The translations under genes and the position numbers were made by a program. Shown here piece by piece: positions 1-11,856 of a stretch of DNA of 64,000 nucleotides. Source of the DNA: Liolophura sinensis (Eukaryota > Mollusca > Polyplacophora > Chitonida > Chitonidae); NCBI RefSeq assembly GCF_032854445.1, contig NC_088307.1, positions 12,846,017 to 12,910,016 on the forward strand, given 5' to 3'. Under the pieces are notes generated by a model. That model did not search any database and had not been told where the DNA came from. It was given only the letters and a program-made list of their open reading frames with translations. Numbering within the stretch: position 1 is the stretch's first letter; each line of letters begins with the position of its first letter.

Positions 1-245
1 TTACTCGCACCACGCCCCGCAGTTCTCTCTCACGTAAAGCAAGTATATCCTCGGTGTTTACTTACTCGCACCACGCCCCGCAGTTCTCTCACACGTAAAG
101 CAAGTATATACTCGGTGTTTACTCCCTCGCCCCTCGCCCCACGCCCCGCAGTTCTCTCTCACGTAAAGCAAGTATATCCTCGGTGTTTACTTACTCGCAG
201 AACGCCCCGCAGTTCTCCTTCATGTAAGGGAAGTACTCGGTCCCA
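1..245 (-). repeat. ~60-bp tandem array seeded on the donor of CRISP exon 8
   Basis: About four copies. Each contains, on the minus strand, the exon end coding ENCGAFC or variants followed by gtaagt and a linker. The true exon 8 end is at 195. The array continues past the left edge of the window. Confidence 0.85.
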
Positions 246-3243
246 GGTTTACAGTACGTGTCATAGTCCCAGGTGTTACAACAGCTGTCCTTGTCTGTCA
301 CACACACTGTGTCGTTAAACACACCTGGATAAAAAAAACGTGTACATTTACTCTCAAAAAATAATTTCTTTTCTTTCTGTTAAATTAAACACAAAATATG
401 TTGTTTGAGTGATGCTAGAGTGGATTTGGTTATTATGGCAGATTATTCCGCTAGATATGAACACCCTTTGTATTAATTCAACATAAAGATTATATCAGAC
501 TAACGGGATCTTATGTATGACAAAGTATTATGTTATTATGGTATTATAACTCAAATAACTTTCTGTTAAAATTAACAGATTCATCATTTTAGGGTAATGA
601 GTAATTGGATAAGTATATATTTATTTATTTATTCATTTGATTTATGGATAAAAGAGGTACAAGGCGACATTAATTTAAGATTCAACGCAGGTATTTAAGA
701 CCGCCATGTGGACGGTTAAATTTAAAATTGGACAAAGGATTTGATTAATTAATTTATTTATTTGATTGGTGTTTTACGCCGTACTCAACAATATTTCACT
801 TTTACGACGGCGGTCAGCATTATGGTGGGAGGAAACCGGGCACAGCCCGGGGGAAACACACGACCATCCGCAGGTTGCTGGCAGACATTCTCACGTACAG
901 CCGGAGAGGAAGACAGCATGAGCTGGACTTGAACTCACAACGACTGAATTGGTGAGAGGCTCCTGGGTAATTACGCTGCGCTAGCGCGCTAACCAACACA
1001 GCCACAGAAGCCCCCGAAGGATGTGAAGATGGACGAATAGATGGGATGGTGAACGGATTCACACAAAGATGGACGATAGGGTTGACAAGTAAAAAATTGG
1101 AAAAATTCAAGTTCGTGTAGGTAGACGAATAGAACAAAGGAATAATAGTTCCATGTAAATTTATGACACTTGACTGCTCACAGAGTGGTTAGATCACTGG
1201 TATATTATATTTATATTTTATTATATTTTTTATATTATATATATTTTTATACAAAAACAAACACTATCACCTACCTTCAAAAAAAAAACCTATCTGTAAA
1301 ATTTAAACGTCTGAGTGATGAACGAATGTACATGTGTGTTCTGTTATTGCAATAGAGTATACTGTCATTACAGCAGATTATTAAGTTAATTATTGCACAC
1401 ATATCCTGTTAACTAAACACAGAGATTGTATTAGAGAGGATATTATGTTGAATATGACACAGTAACATGTTACAATAACAATACATTCTAACATCACTCT
1501 GACAATAACTCTTAAATTTAACAGATTATCACCAAAATATTAAATTAATAAACACGACTTTAATCCTTAATAGACTGAGATGTAATTAAGTTTATCTCCA
1601 TTCTGAAAAGTAGACGAATATTTCTGAAATGACTTACGGCATTGAGCATCAACCGCGGGATCACACACTCCTGAAACAACAATAATATAATCCAATCTTT
1701 AGAAATTATGCAAACAATGGTAGAATCAGAAACCGTGATAAACTGCATTATTTCCCCCTTATTACACATCAGCACAAAATAATATCTATTTTGGTTACCT
1801 GTAGTGCACATCTCTGTGAAAATACGGCATTTTTTTTAAATTTAAATTTAAAAAAAATATTAAGTGTTAATTAAAGGTACACTATAAATTTACTGCACTG
1901 GTTTCGTTCCCATATCGTAGCTGTATCAAGGTTGCAGTAAGAGGATAGCTGGTGCAAGGTACAACACGTACTTATTGTAAGAGTTTCCGTCACATGTTAA
2001 ACTTCAGGTATACTCAACACTTACTGCACCTTTTTTTCTCACCCACATATGATATACCCCTGTTTGAGTCCATTGCTTTCTGGTTCACACATCGTAGCTG
2101 ATCAAGTTTGCAGTAAAAACAAACCTCCTTTACCGGTGCATCATATGATATACGTTTTATGTGATATATTTCTGCGTCATGGTTGCAGTAGAAACACCAT
2201 GTACTTACTGCACTGGTTGCATTCACATATCGAAACTGGATCTAGCTTGCAGTGATAACATAGCTGGTTCACGAGTACACCGTATGCTTACTGCACTGGT
2301 TGCGTTCACATATCGAAGCTGGGTCAAGGTTGCAGTAAGAACACAGCTGGTTCACGAGTACACCGTATGCTTACCGCACTGGTTGCGTTCACTTACCGTA
2401 GCTGGGTCTGGAATGCAGTGGGAACATAGCCGGTTCACGAGTACACCGTATACTTACTGCATTGGTTGCGTTCACATATCGAAGCTGGGTCAAGGTTGCA
2501 GTAAGAACACAGCTGGTTCACGAGTACACCGTATGTTTACCGCACTGGTTGCGTGCACTTACCGTAGCTGGGTCTGGAATGCAGTGGGAACATAGCCGGT
2601 TCATGAGTACACCGTATACTTACTGCATTGGTTGCGTTCACATATGGTAGCTGGATCTAGGTTGCAGTAAGAGCAAGGTTCATCACTGGCTAAGTACGGA
2701 TGTTCGTCCTCAAAACCTCCTCTGTTAAGAAAACCAACATAATTCACCTTAAACACTGATTAGTCACAGTTTTTATTCATATATTTTCTATAGTACTCCT
2801 GCATAAAAGCAACACACATGGCATTTTCACCGTCACAATTTTTGCAACATGGTCAACGTCGTACAATTCCATGACAATGCGAAGCTACGATTTAAATATT
2901 TTCAAGAACACTCACAATGAAATCTCAACTACGTAAGCACATGTAAATACACAGAAGAAATTATAACCAAAATAAACATGACCATGGGGAGATTTTATTA
3001 TCATAGCAAGTAAATCATCAAATTCTCGATGGTATAAATATTTCCAAAGTTAACCTCTTTCTGCCATAATATAGCTTGAGAGTAGCAGAAAAGTAGCAAT
3101 CACTCATTCGTTTATCCATTCAGTCAATCTGCTCTTTAAATGTACTTGACTTTAGCATAACGTGTAAGAGTCAAGTCCAGTGTCAGGATATAGTGCGAGG
3201 GTATACATATACGTCATATACATAGGCGTCATATTTGACGTCA

Positions 3244-3341
<98 letters not shown>

Positions 3342-6300
3342 GTTGGAGTCATGTCTGGTGTCAGGATATTATGAGAGGGTGTACGTAGGTGTCATGTCTG
3401 GTGCCAGGATACTGTGACGGGGTAATATTTATTTATTTGACTATTTGTTTGGTTTCAGCTGAACACCCTACTGAGAAGTCTGACTAATGTAGGCCAACGA
3501 TGGCGTCAGTTTTTTTAGGTGGAGAGAACAGGATTCGACTTCCTGGGCTAAATCAACCATCTTTGGCCTAGATTGCCTCATCAAATTAATGGAAGACAAG
3601 CAGTCCTCAGTGAACGTCAAACTACGTAAATTGTCACACTTACACCTCCATGTAATTGCACACCCACATCCACGAGCTGAAGGCAATCTCATTGTCCGGC
3701 AAAAGTAGAACGCCGCAGAATTTCTTCCCACAACCCACGTAATTAGTATTGTACCAAATGATCTGTATGGAATAGAAAATCGTATTACTTACTTATGTGA
3801 ATAAGTTTTACGTCACGCATAACAATATTTTATTTATGCAGCGGGTATCAGAGTTGTGAATGATAAACTAATTTAAACAAAAAATACAAAGACAAATATT
3901 AATAGCGGCAGTTTCCAACGCGCTGTTGGTGTTAGATTTATGTTCTCCATAACATTTCTTCCTATTTAGATTTTTTTTTAAATTATGGTTTTTTAAATTA
4001 TGGCCAGCATTATGGTGGGAGGAAATCGGGCAGAGCCCGGAGGAAACCCACGGCCGTACGTGGGAAGGTCTGCTGGCAACCTGCGGATGGTCGTGGGTTT
4101 CCTCCGGGAGAGGAAGCCAGCATGAGCGGGTCTTGAACTCACAGCGACCGCGTTGGTGAGAGGCTTCTGGGTCACTACGCTGCGCTAGCGCGCTAACCGA
4201 CTGAGCCACATAGCCCCCCCCCCTCCCCCCCAACTTTTAGAACACGATTGGATCCGTCTGCACACGTGTTTGTAACCATCCTATGGATTAAGTTTCTTCC
4301 TAACACATACCTGTGTAAAACGTCTTCTCTCGTTTGATTCTCTATACACGTGATTCTCCCCACCCTATAAAATCTACTTTCTCCCCTGATATTCAATTTG
4401 TTTTCTTTTTAGAACACGTTTGGTTCCGTCTGCTTGAGTTCCGTCCTGTAGATTTAGTTTCTCCCTGACACTTTATTACCTGTTTGATTCTCAGTTCAGA
4501 TTACTACTGGTCCTTCCCGCACGTATTTATGACATTCTTATCTATCCATTTTCTCCTTAACACTTAATTATCAATTTCAGCTTATATCACATTTGATTCT
4601 CCGCACACGACCTTGTGAGCTTCCTATATGTACAGACTTAGTTTCCCCCTGATATTTACCTGTTTCTACTCAGAATGACGTTTGATTCCCCGCGATTTCT
4701 GGATTTCTCATTGAAACAGTTTCTACTTAGAACTAAAAGGCAAATCACCTTTGTTACCTCCCAAACTCAGCTTGTGTTTAGAACATGCTTGATGACGCGC
4801 ACACGCTTTCATTCGTCTCCTACGAGTAATAAACTCACTGGCTTGTAGTTAGACCATGCTGGATGTTCCGCGCACGTGCTCGTCTCGCACGTGTAGTAAG
4901 CTCACCTGCCTGTAGTAAGAACAATTTCCGCACACGTCTTCGTCGTTCTCGTGTAGTTAGCTGACCTGGTTGTGGTGAGAACATGTTTGATTCTCCGTAC
5001 ACGCGTTCGTCTCACACGTGTACTAAACTCACCTGCTTGTAGTTATAGCATGCTTGATTCCCCGCACACGTTGTCGTTTGGTTCTCCACACACATCTTTG
5101 TCTCGTACGTGTAGTAAACCTAACTGCTTATTAGTCGAACACGTTTCATTCTTCGAATAATGTGTTGGCCACGTACGTGTAATAAACTCACCTGCTTGTA
5201 GTTTGAACAGGTTTTATTCTCAGCACACGTGTTCGTCTCATACGTGTAGGAATTCTTTTCGTCGTTAAATATAGCTAGGAGCGGCTCCGAAGGTAGTGCA
5301 GTTGAGTCGGATCGGAAGATGATTTGACCAACATCGGTGCCGTTGTCAGGACTGAAATATACACATTTTACAACTCACTTGAGTAAACCTATCTCTCATA
5401 AAATACAATTTTAGGAAAAAATAAGGCCGTTTCCATGCTAACCATGCAAAACATTCCATGCCATGCGTTACCACCTTGTTTATCTAAATTTCGTATAAAA
5501 GTCCAGTTATGAATCATGAGTCTCTTTGCAGTTCAGTAATGAGTGACACCGTATTGTGCAACAGACGCACAGCGCCGTGCAGTTAGTTGAGAGACTGTGT
5601 TGCCGATGTAACCTATAACAACGTGTAAACCATTGTGCAGTACTGTGCGGGGATATTTTTGCTTAGTACCATACGGTAATCGTATAGTAGGTCAACAGTC
5701 AGAATGTGTAGAAACTTATCTCTGCATGTTTCCAAAACCTGAAGACCTCCAGCAGGTTACTTTCATCATCGTTCACGGTGTCGCTATTGCTATAAGCCAC
5801 AGAGAATTACGACACATTAATGGATGGGGGCAACCGGGGTGCCCTGAATAAATCAGCACCCTTATCATGCACCTAATAAATACTACCGACTTAAAGCGAC
5901 AATCGGGGCCTCCGTGGCTCATTTGGTTAGCGCGCTAGTGCTGCGTAATGACCCAGGAGCCTCTCACCAATGCGGTAGCTGTGAGTTCGTCCAGCTCATG
6001 TCGGCTTCCTTTCAGGCCGTATCTTGGAAGGTCTCCCAGTACCCTGCGGGTGGTCGTGGGTTTCCCCCGGCCTCTGCCAGATTTCCTCCCACCATAATAC
6101 TGGCCGCCGTCTTATAAGTGAAATATTGTTGAGTACGGCGTAAAACACCAATCAAATAGATAAATAAAGCGACAGTCAAACCAGCCAGAGTTGGATTCGA
6201 ACACCCGATCTCATTGGTCAGGGGCCAATCGTGTCTTTCGAGAGAATATAGCTTTATCCGAAAGGGCCAGTGAATGTTATCATTAGATGCATCATTGCTT

Positions 6301-6958
6301 CAAGGATGGTATCACTAATAACAAAAATATGTTGACCTAGGCCTATTGCAAATTATCTGTTCTTTAATAATATGATGGTTTTATTCACGTTGGTTATCTG
6401 TGTTTTATCCTGTTCTGTAGCATTAACTTACAAGTTCAGGTTGGCGTAGTCAAATTTGCACGTGTCCGCCGTCTTCTGAGCAAGATTAGCCAAGTCTTCA
6501 CCATATTGCTGTTAAGAGAGTTAGGTAAAGTGTGAGATATATTTTTAGATAGATTAACAAATGAGACCATCGGAATCTTAACAAAAAGTAAATAGAAAAT
6601 CTCAATCATTAACCGAGAATATTAACTGCATCGGAAAAAACCATATAATCAGTGGCCAAATACACAAACGAATTTAATTGTACCGGAGAAATTTCACCTC
6701 TCTCTCCAAAACACACAAAAGAAGTTCTTTGGTTCCTCTGACAAATAGAGAAATGGAGTTCATGTCCTATAATGTTTATTCTGCCAAAATAAAACATTGT
6801 CGATGGGGTAATCTGTATAGAAACGTAAAGAATCTAGGAATACTTTTAGTGTCCATGACATGGCCACTCAGCTGGATTTGATACACAGATATACGTTTCA
6901 TTATACAAGTTACTGACTGAATAATTTATTCATCAACTGATGCAGATTCCTGTATTTT

Positions 6959-6989
<31 letters not shown>

Positions 6990-9722
6990 TTTTAAAAAAA
7001 AGTTCGTGAACAAAATCACTTGTGCTATAGTTGCCAAATTTATGGCGAGGAAACCGGAATTACCGACGTATATGAAGTATAGCACCGATTTTGGGCAAGG
7101 CACTGGTAAGTTTTCGCCTATATATATATCCTATAATTGCCTTCGGTAAGTCGTCTCAGTGAAGCAGCACTGGATAAAAGAGCGGTGGAATTCCGTCCTG
7201 CAACAAGAAGGATTCCTTCGTCGTCATATGACTGAAAAAAGAGAACTAGGTTAAACGCTAAGTACTCAGTCATTATATGTACTCCCGGTACATTGGTTGG
7301 AGACATGTGATCTTCGAACTACATGTAAGACCAGACAAGAGAGCGCCATTGATCGATGTTGGTCACCAGTAGCAGTAGGCGGGTATTTAATGTCTCGTTG
7401 CTGTTTGGTGCACAGGAACACTGATCTACGTGAGTACGCGAGAATGTAAGTATGTATATAAGTTTGGGGTTTAACGTCGTACTTTACAATGTTTCAGTCA
7501 TGTGACGACGAGGAGTCATTATACATATATGTGTGTACATATATTGTTTCCTCTTGTAGCAGAAGTATCATGCCGAAGACACCAGACATGACACCCCACC
7601 CAGTCTCATTATACTGAGACCGAGCCAACTATTCCTGTTTTCTTGCTCTAACCTCTCAGTGCTGAGCGCCAAGCGAGACAGCAACAAGTACCATTTTTAA
7701 AGTCTTTGGTATCACATGACCCGGGTTTGATCTCGGGATCTAAAACATTGAAGTGTGTAGAAAAATGTTTTAGTGACGTCGTTGGCATTATACGTTTATA
7801 TAGATGTATTTATGTTAACCCTTTAAGGTGTATTATGTCGTGGGTTTCCCCCAGGCTCTGCTCCGTTTCCTCCCACCATAATGTTGGCCGCCGTCGTATA
7901 AGTGAAATATTCGTGAGTACGGTGTAAAACACCAATCAAATAAATAAATAAATAAATCTCACTATTTTAAGCATGTTTCCCGCGTTTGCTCCGGCCTCCT
8001 CCCTTAACTGCTGATGAAGCTCCAATAGCGTGGTCTTGTCTTGATCGAACAGCACAGATGAGGGTAATGACGTCGTCTCTTGTCTCTTATGACGTAGCTG
8101 ACCCCTCATAGCGTGTAGACGTCTGGCGTCTCCCAGAACCACAGCGGCGTCATTCTCAACCAGCAGGCTATAGGAAAGAAATATAATAATACAGATAAAA
8201 ACGCACAGTACATGACAAAGTATTTATATCCATAGCTATGGAAACATGACAAAGTGTTTATCTCCATAGCTGTAGAAAGATGACAAAGTGTTTATATCCA
8301 TAGCTATAGAAAGATGACAAAGTGTTTATATCCATAGCTATAGAAACATAACGAAGTGTTTATATCCATAACTATAGAATGATGACAAAGTGTTTATATC
8401 CATAGCTGTAGAAAGATGACAAAGTGTTCATATCGCCCAGCGATGGCACGATGATTCGAAGCGATGACACGATGTCACTAAGCGATGGCAGAGAAGAAGC
8501 CAGCACGGGCTCTTGTAATTGTAACTGGGCATAATTAACTGGTGAAATTTGAGATTTTTATTCGAAATTTTGGGACGGCCGGGTTTTCGTACTATACTTG
8601 CTAAGTTCATGATCGACAATGTTTAAGTTGGTTGTAAAGTTTACTAAAGTGTCCAATGACTAGATTACAAGTAACATGACCGCCTTTTTGTCTGCTTAAG
8701 GCAAGGTGCCACGGTGTAATTTGCTACCATTTACTCATGTACGTGACCAGTTAGCAGAAATCCCTAACCAACGTAAATTTACAAGAAATCCGTATTTCAC
8801 CGGTTACGTTTAAATGCTTTACTCTCTACGCTGGAAACCCTTTAATATATTCCAACAGATACGCAATGTATTCGCCATTCTCAGGGGCTTCGTGGTTCAG
8901 TTGGTTAGCGCGCTAGCGCAGCGTAATGATCCAGGAGCCTCTCACCTATGCGGTTGCCGTGAGTTCAAGCCTAGCTCAAGCTGGCTTCCTCTCAGGCCGT
9001 ACGTGGGAAGGTCTGCCAGCCACCTGCAGATGGTCGTGGATTTACCCCGGGCTCTGCCCGGTTCCACCCACCATAATGCTGGCCGCCGTCGTATAAGTGA
9101 ACTATTCTTGTGTACGACGTAAAACACCAATCAAATAAATAAATCAATACACGCCATTCTTCATCAAAGTGGACAAACGGAGATCCTCGCGCACGGCTAG
9201 TCGCGTACAATGAATTTTGTTCAAACACCGGTGACATGTGACCATTTGCCAATAATCACATTGTCGTCACTGATCTGGTTTTAATGTGCAGTAAATTGGG
9301 AAAACAGGTACTAGTGGACATTTCGAGTGGTCTGCAGCAAACTTTACACTGTTAAAACAGCCACAAGTGCGTCGTTGACAGCTTACTTCTCTACTATAAA
9401 CGAAGAGACATCACTCTGCATTTGTGTTCTTTCTTGCAATTGGGATGAATACCATCAATAATTCCGGGATCTGGACTCAGATAAAGACATTTAAATGAAT
9501 GTGTGCTTGGTCCATGGCCAAGCTGTGCACAGAATTTCGTCCAAATAAATTTTGCTGATAATTACGCGCAGATAGACATACAAACGCCGGCATAAACATA
9601 ACCATCTTGGCGGAGGTAATAAATGAATTAATTCTTCAGTTGATTACCTAGAATCTACCGTTATGTTACCTGGCAAGTACTGTGACAATGACGAATCCTG
9701 TGCTGAGAAATGTGCCCTTCAT
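195..9722 (-). CDS. Secreted CAP/CRISP-family cysteine-rich protein (8 exons, possibly 3'-partial)
   Basis: Exons in transcript order: 9722-9670, 8167-7963, 6508-6432, 5351-5192, 3762-3644, 2721-2624, 1670-1638, 324-195. All have AG acceptors and GT donors, and every junction keeps phase (875 nt, about 291 codons). Exon 1 encodes a hydrophobic signal peptide ([17 protein letters not shown]), which fixes the start. Residues about 65-205 form a CAP (SCP/CRISP/Tpx) domain: LLELHQQLR with His69, then [19 protein letters not shown], a FNDE segment, the CAP1 position CSNYKQIIWY, VGCG, and CAP2 WVCNY at about 198-202. A Cys-rich hinge follows ([28 protein letters not shown]), then a ShKT/CRISP-like module from C256 with YM..NC spacing. 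The ShKT module lacks its last Cys. Either exon 8 splices at 194 to an exon outside the window, or translation ends at GAG-TAA just past 195. The usual CAP1 His is Asn162. CAP proteins are extracellular; the function of this one is unknown. Family call is strong, exact orthology is not. Confidence 0.88.
375..580. mobile_element. MITE-like inverted-repeat element B, copy 1
   Basis: Its ends are inverted repeats of tctgttaaattaaac and gttaaaattaacaga type, with inner arms gagtgatgctagag. Sister copies are at 1292-1527 and 11857-12080. Confidence 0.75.
750..1015 (-). mobile_element. SINE1, near full length
   Basis: tRNA-derived SINE. Read from the minus strand it has box A (TGGCTCAGTTGG type), box B (GAGTTCAAGTCC type), a conserved body, and a 3' end of gtgaaatattcttgagtacg type closing in AAAT repeats. 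It lies in CRISP intron 7. Confidence 0.9.
1292..1527. mobile_element. MITE-like element B, copy 2
   Basis: Starts atctgtaaaatttaaacg and ends taaatttaacagat. Inner arms gagtgatgaacgaatgta and tacattctaacatcac are inverted. It lies in CRISP intron 7, downstream of the SINE1 at 750-1015. Confidence 0.75.
1890..2700 (-). repeat. 83-bp tandem array seeded on the donor of CRISP exon 6
   Basis: Copies of the ctta(c/t)(t/c)gc motif lie at 2287, 2370, 2453, 2536 and 2619, exactly 83 bp apart. The copy at 2619 is the real donor region of exon 6 (gtaagt at 2623-2618, minus strand) and the unit contains the end of that exon. Degenerate units extend to about 1890. Confidence 0.92.
3245..3340. repeat. 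(TA)n microsatellite
   Basis: About 48 uninterrupted TA dinucleotides in CRISP intron 5, flanked by imperfect repeats of a tcatgtctggtg(t/c)caggata unit (3345-3420). The YIYI open frames here are artefacts. Confidence 0.97.
4000..4218 (-). mobile_element. SINE1 lacking its 3' tail
   Basis: Head and body are present, ending in gagccacatagcccc. The gtgaaatattcttgag tail is missing. It lies in CRISP intron 4, next to the exon-4 array. Confidence 0.85.
4235..5250 (-). repeat. Degenerate ~55-90-bp array seeded on the donor of CRISP exon 4
   Basis: On the minus strand the exon end (codons for [14 protein letters not shown], then gtgagt at 5191) is echoed many times downstream. The echoes are copies of acgtgtg...gagaat...tgttc...aactacaagcaggtgagt separated by tacacg-rich linkers. 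Identity falls with distance from the exon. Confidence 0.85.
5905..6164 (+). mobile_element. SINE1 inserted in an older SINE3, with target-site duplication
   Basis: Full-length SINE1 flanked by TAAAGCGACA at 5892-5901 and 6165-6174. The split host (about 5790-5904 and 6165-6250) matches the SINE3-like element at 30690-30895, including the box B remnant gttggattcgaac. It lies in CRISP intron 3. Confidence 0.88.
7138..7285 (+). mobile_element. SINE2 fragment, plus orientation
   Basis: Contains the SINE2 body (cttcggtaagtcgtctcag, then gtggaattccgtcctgcaac) and the tcgtcatatgactgaaaaa tail. It shares these blocks with 50882-51242. It lies in CRISP intron 2. Confidence 0.75.
7455..7735 (-). mobile_element. 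SINE2, minus orientation
   Basis: From tail to head: ggggtttaacgtcgtac, cagtcatgtgacgacgag, the ctcagtgctgagcgccaagc block, and a tRNA-like end gacccgggtttgatctcgg. It lies in CRISP intron 2. Confidence 0.75.
7842..7956 (+). mobile_element. 5'-truncated SINE1 abutting a splice donor
   Basis: Only the 3' half of SINE1 is present, ending in AAAT repeats. The last bases of its tail touch the donor of CRISP exon 2 (gtgaga at 7962-7957, minus strand). Confidence 0.85.
8213..8450. repeat. ~34-37-bp minisatellite
   Basis: Six to seven units of catgacaaagtgtttatatc plus catagctatagaaa. It begins about 45 bp upstream of the CRISP exon 2 acceptor (minus strand). The unit contains ctttctatag in minus orientation, which resembles that acceptor (ctttcctatag). 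Confidence 0.85.
8885..9150 (+). mobile_element. SINE1, near full length
   Basis: Boxes A (tggttcagttggttagcg) and B (gagttcaagcc) plus the standard tail. It lies in CRISP intron 1. Confidence 0.9.
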
Positions 9723-10117
9723 GCTGGTGATAATTAACACAAACCTGTTGTGAGACCGAATGATGAACTTCGGCAGATATACCAGATTATCGGCAGACAA
9801 TGCCAGATAACACGTGGGCAGGATCTTTTTTTTAAGAGCAAAACGTGTCACCGACGTGGCTACACGACACCTTTGTTATTTCAGGCCTTCTTGCAGGTTT
9901 ATTCCGCTAACACGTACGACCCTGATGTGCTAAAAGCTGGTATGATTAACTTCGTTTATCGCCGCGTGCGGTTACTGAATATGGGGGGGGGGAGTAGGTC
10001 TACAAGAACATATGTATTATGTTATATATGTATGTATATTATGCATTTTCAAAAACATAAACACTTGTAAGCAGTTTAAACTCTGGGTGGGGCATGAATG
10101 GAAAACTTAACTGTAGA

Positions 10118-10362
10118 GAGGGCCTCCGTGGCTCAGTTGGTTAGCACGTATGACCCCAGGAGCCTCTCACCAATGCGGTCGCTGTGAGTTCAAGTCCAGC
10201 TCATGCTGGCTTCCTTTCCGGCCGTACGTGGGAAGGTCTGCTGGCAACCTGCGGATGGTCATGGACTTTGCCCGGTTTCCACCCGCCATAATGCTGGCCG
10301 CCGTCGTATAAGTGAAATATTCTTGTGTACGGCGTAAAACATCAAATCAAATAAATAAATAT
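10118..10362 (+). mobile_element. SINE1 with a short deletion in the box A region
   Basis: ggcctccgtggctcagttgg at the head and the usual 3' tail. It lies just upstream of the CRISP start (minus strand). Confidence 0.88.
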
Positions 10363-10939
10363 AGCTGTAGAGAAACTTTCTTAATACCAGAATGTTTTAT
10401 GCTTTATAATACCAACATGCTTTATAACATGTTTTACTAGAATCACTCGCGCGAAAAGCAAATATAAAAGGTTTTACTTAGCAGTGTATCTTATGAAAAT
10501 TTCGATTTGAACTGGGAAGAGTATACCTATTCAATCCAATAAATAAATAAATAAATAAGTAAATAAATAAATAGGAATCAAGATTAACTGCTATTCTCTC
10601 AATAAGGACGGCAGATTTGCAAAAAGCTTTTGGTTATATGCGTCGTAGCAGACATTCGTATGCAAGCATTCATCCGACAAGGCCAGCTAAATAATTTCTA
10701 ATTGATGGTGAGAAAGATACAGCTTTCCATTGCTCTTCATGACCAGAGTATTCAAATTTCCAGTGGTCTTGATGGCGAGATGGATTTAAATTCCCAGTAG
10801 CCTTCATGGTCAGTAGGGTTTGTATTTCGATAACGCAAAACAAATTACAAAATCCCACTCATCACGGATGTCAGAAGGTTCAATCTTAAATTGACCAAAC
10901 TGGTTACACGAGATGAAAATCTTATTGATCAAGGTGGTC

Positions 10940-11705
10940 ACAAGGATTCAGATTTCCACTGCATGATGTGGATGGTCAGGAGGGATTTAGATTTCCACTG
11001 CATGATGTGGATGGTCAGGAGGGATTTAGATTTCCACTGCATGATGTGGATGGTCAGGGGGGATTCAGATTTCCACTGCATGATGTGGATGGTCAGGAAG
11101 GATTCAGATTTCCATTGCATGATGTGGATGGTCAGGAAGGATTCGGATTTCCACCGCATGATGTGGATGGTCAGGAGGGATTTAGATTTCCACTGCATGA
11201 TGTGGATGGTCAAGAGGGATTCAGATTTCCACTGCATGATGTGGATGGTCAGAGGGATCCAGATTCCCACTGCATGATGTGGATAGTCAGGAAGGATTCA
11301 GATTTCCACTGCATGATGTGGATGGTCAGGAGGGATTCGGATTTCCACTGCATGATGTGGATGGTCAGGAGGGATTCGGATTTCCACTGCATGGTGTGGA
11401 TGGTCAGAAGGATTCAGATTTCCACTGCATGATGTGGATGGTCAGGAGGGATTCAGATTTCCACTGCATGATGTGGATGGTCAGGAGGGATTCAGATTTC
11501 CACTGCATGATGTGGATGGTCAGGAGGGATTCAGATTTCCACTGCATGATGTGGATGGTCAGGAGGGATTCAGATTTCCATTGCATGATGTGGATGGTCA
11601 GGAGGGATTCAGATTTCCACTGCATGATGTGGATGGTCAGGAGGGATTCAGATTTCCATTGCATGATGTGAGTGGTCAGAAGGATTCAGATTGCATCTGC
11701 GTATA
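10940..11705. repeat. 39-bp minisatellite, about 19 copies
   Basis: The unit is gattcagatttccactgcat followed by gatgtggatggtcaggagg, highly uniform. Degenerate forerunners lie at about 10735-10830. The 39-bp period is 13 codons, so several frames stay open for more than 100 codons on both strands. No start context or homology supports translation. Confidence 0.95.
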
Positions 11706-11856
11706 CTCTTAATGGTTAGAAGGCCTCCAGTTTAGGGTGACATCGTTTTTGATGGCCAGACGGATTCATATTACAATCATATTAAACTGGTCCTATCATT
11801 TCCCATGGCCAGGCGGTGATGGGGCAGTCGGCATGGATCATACACTAAAAAATTTA

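Noticed and set aside
820..1137. 105-codon open frame, and similar frames at 8814-9122, 23413-23610, 31829-32170 and 45198-45554
   Set aside because: They lie on SINE1 copies and repeat the same peptide ([20 protein letters not shown] type). They are by-products of the repeat.
3152..3417. Poly-Ile/Tyr peptides
   Set aside because: Translation of a (TA)n microsatellite.
8213..8450. CRISPR-like array
   Set aside because: Units are contiguous without unique spacers and the genome is eukaryotic, so it is a minisatellite. The same holds for the other regular arrays.
10891..11712. Repetitive protein genes on both strands
   Set aside because: All frames derive from a 39-bp minisatellite whose period is a multiple of three. 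No signal peptide, splice or homology support.
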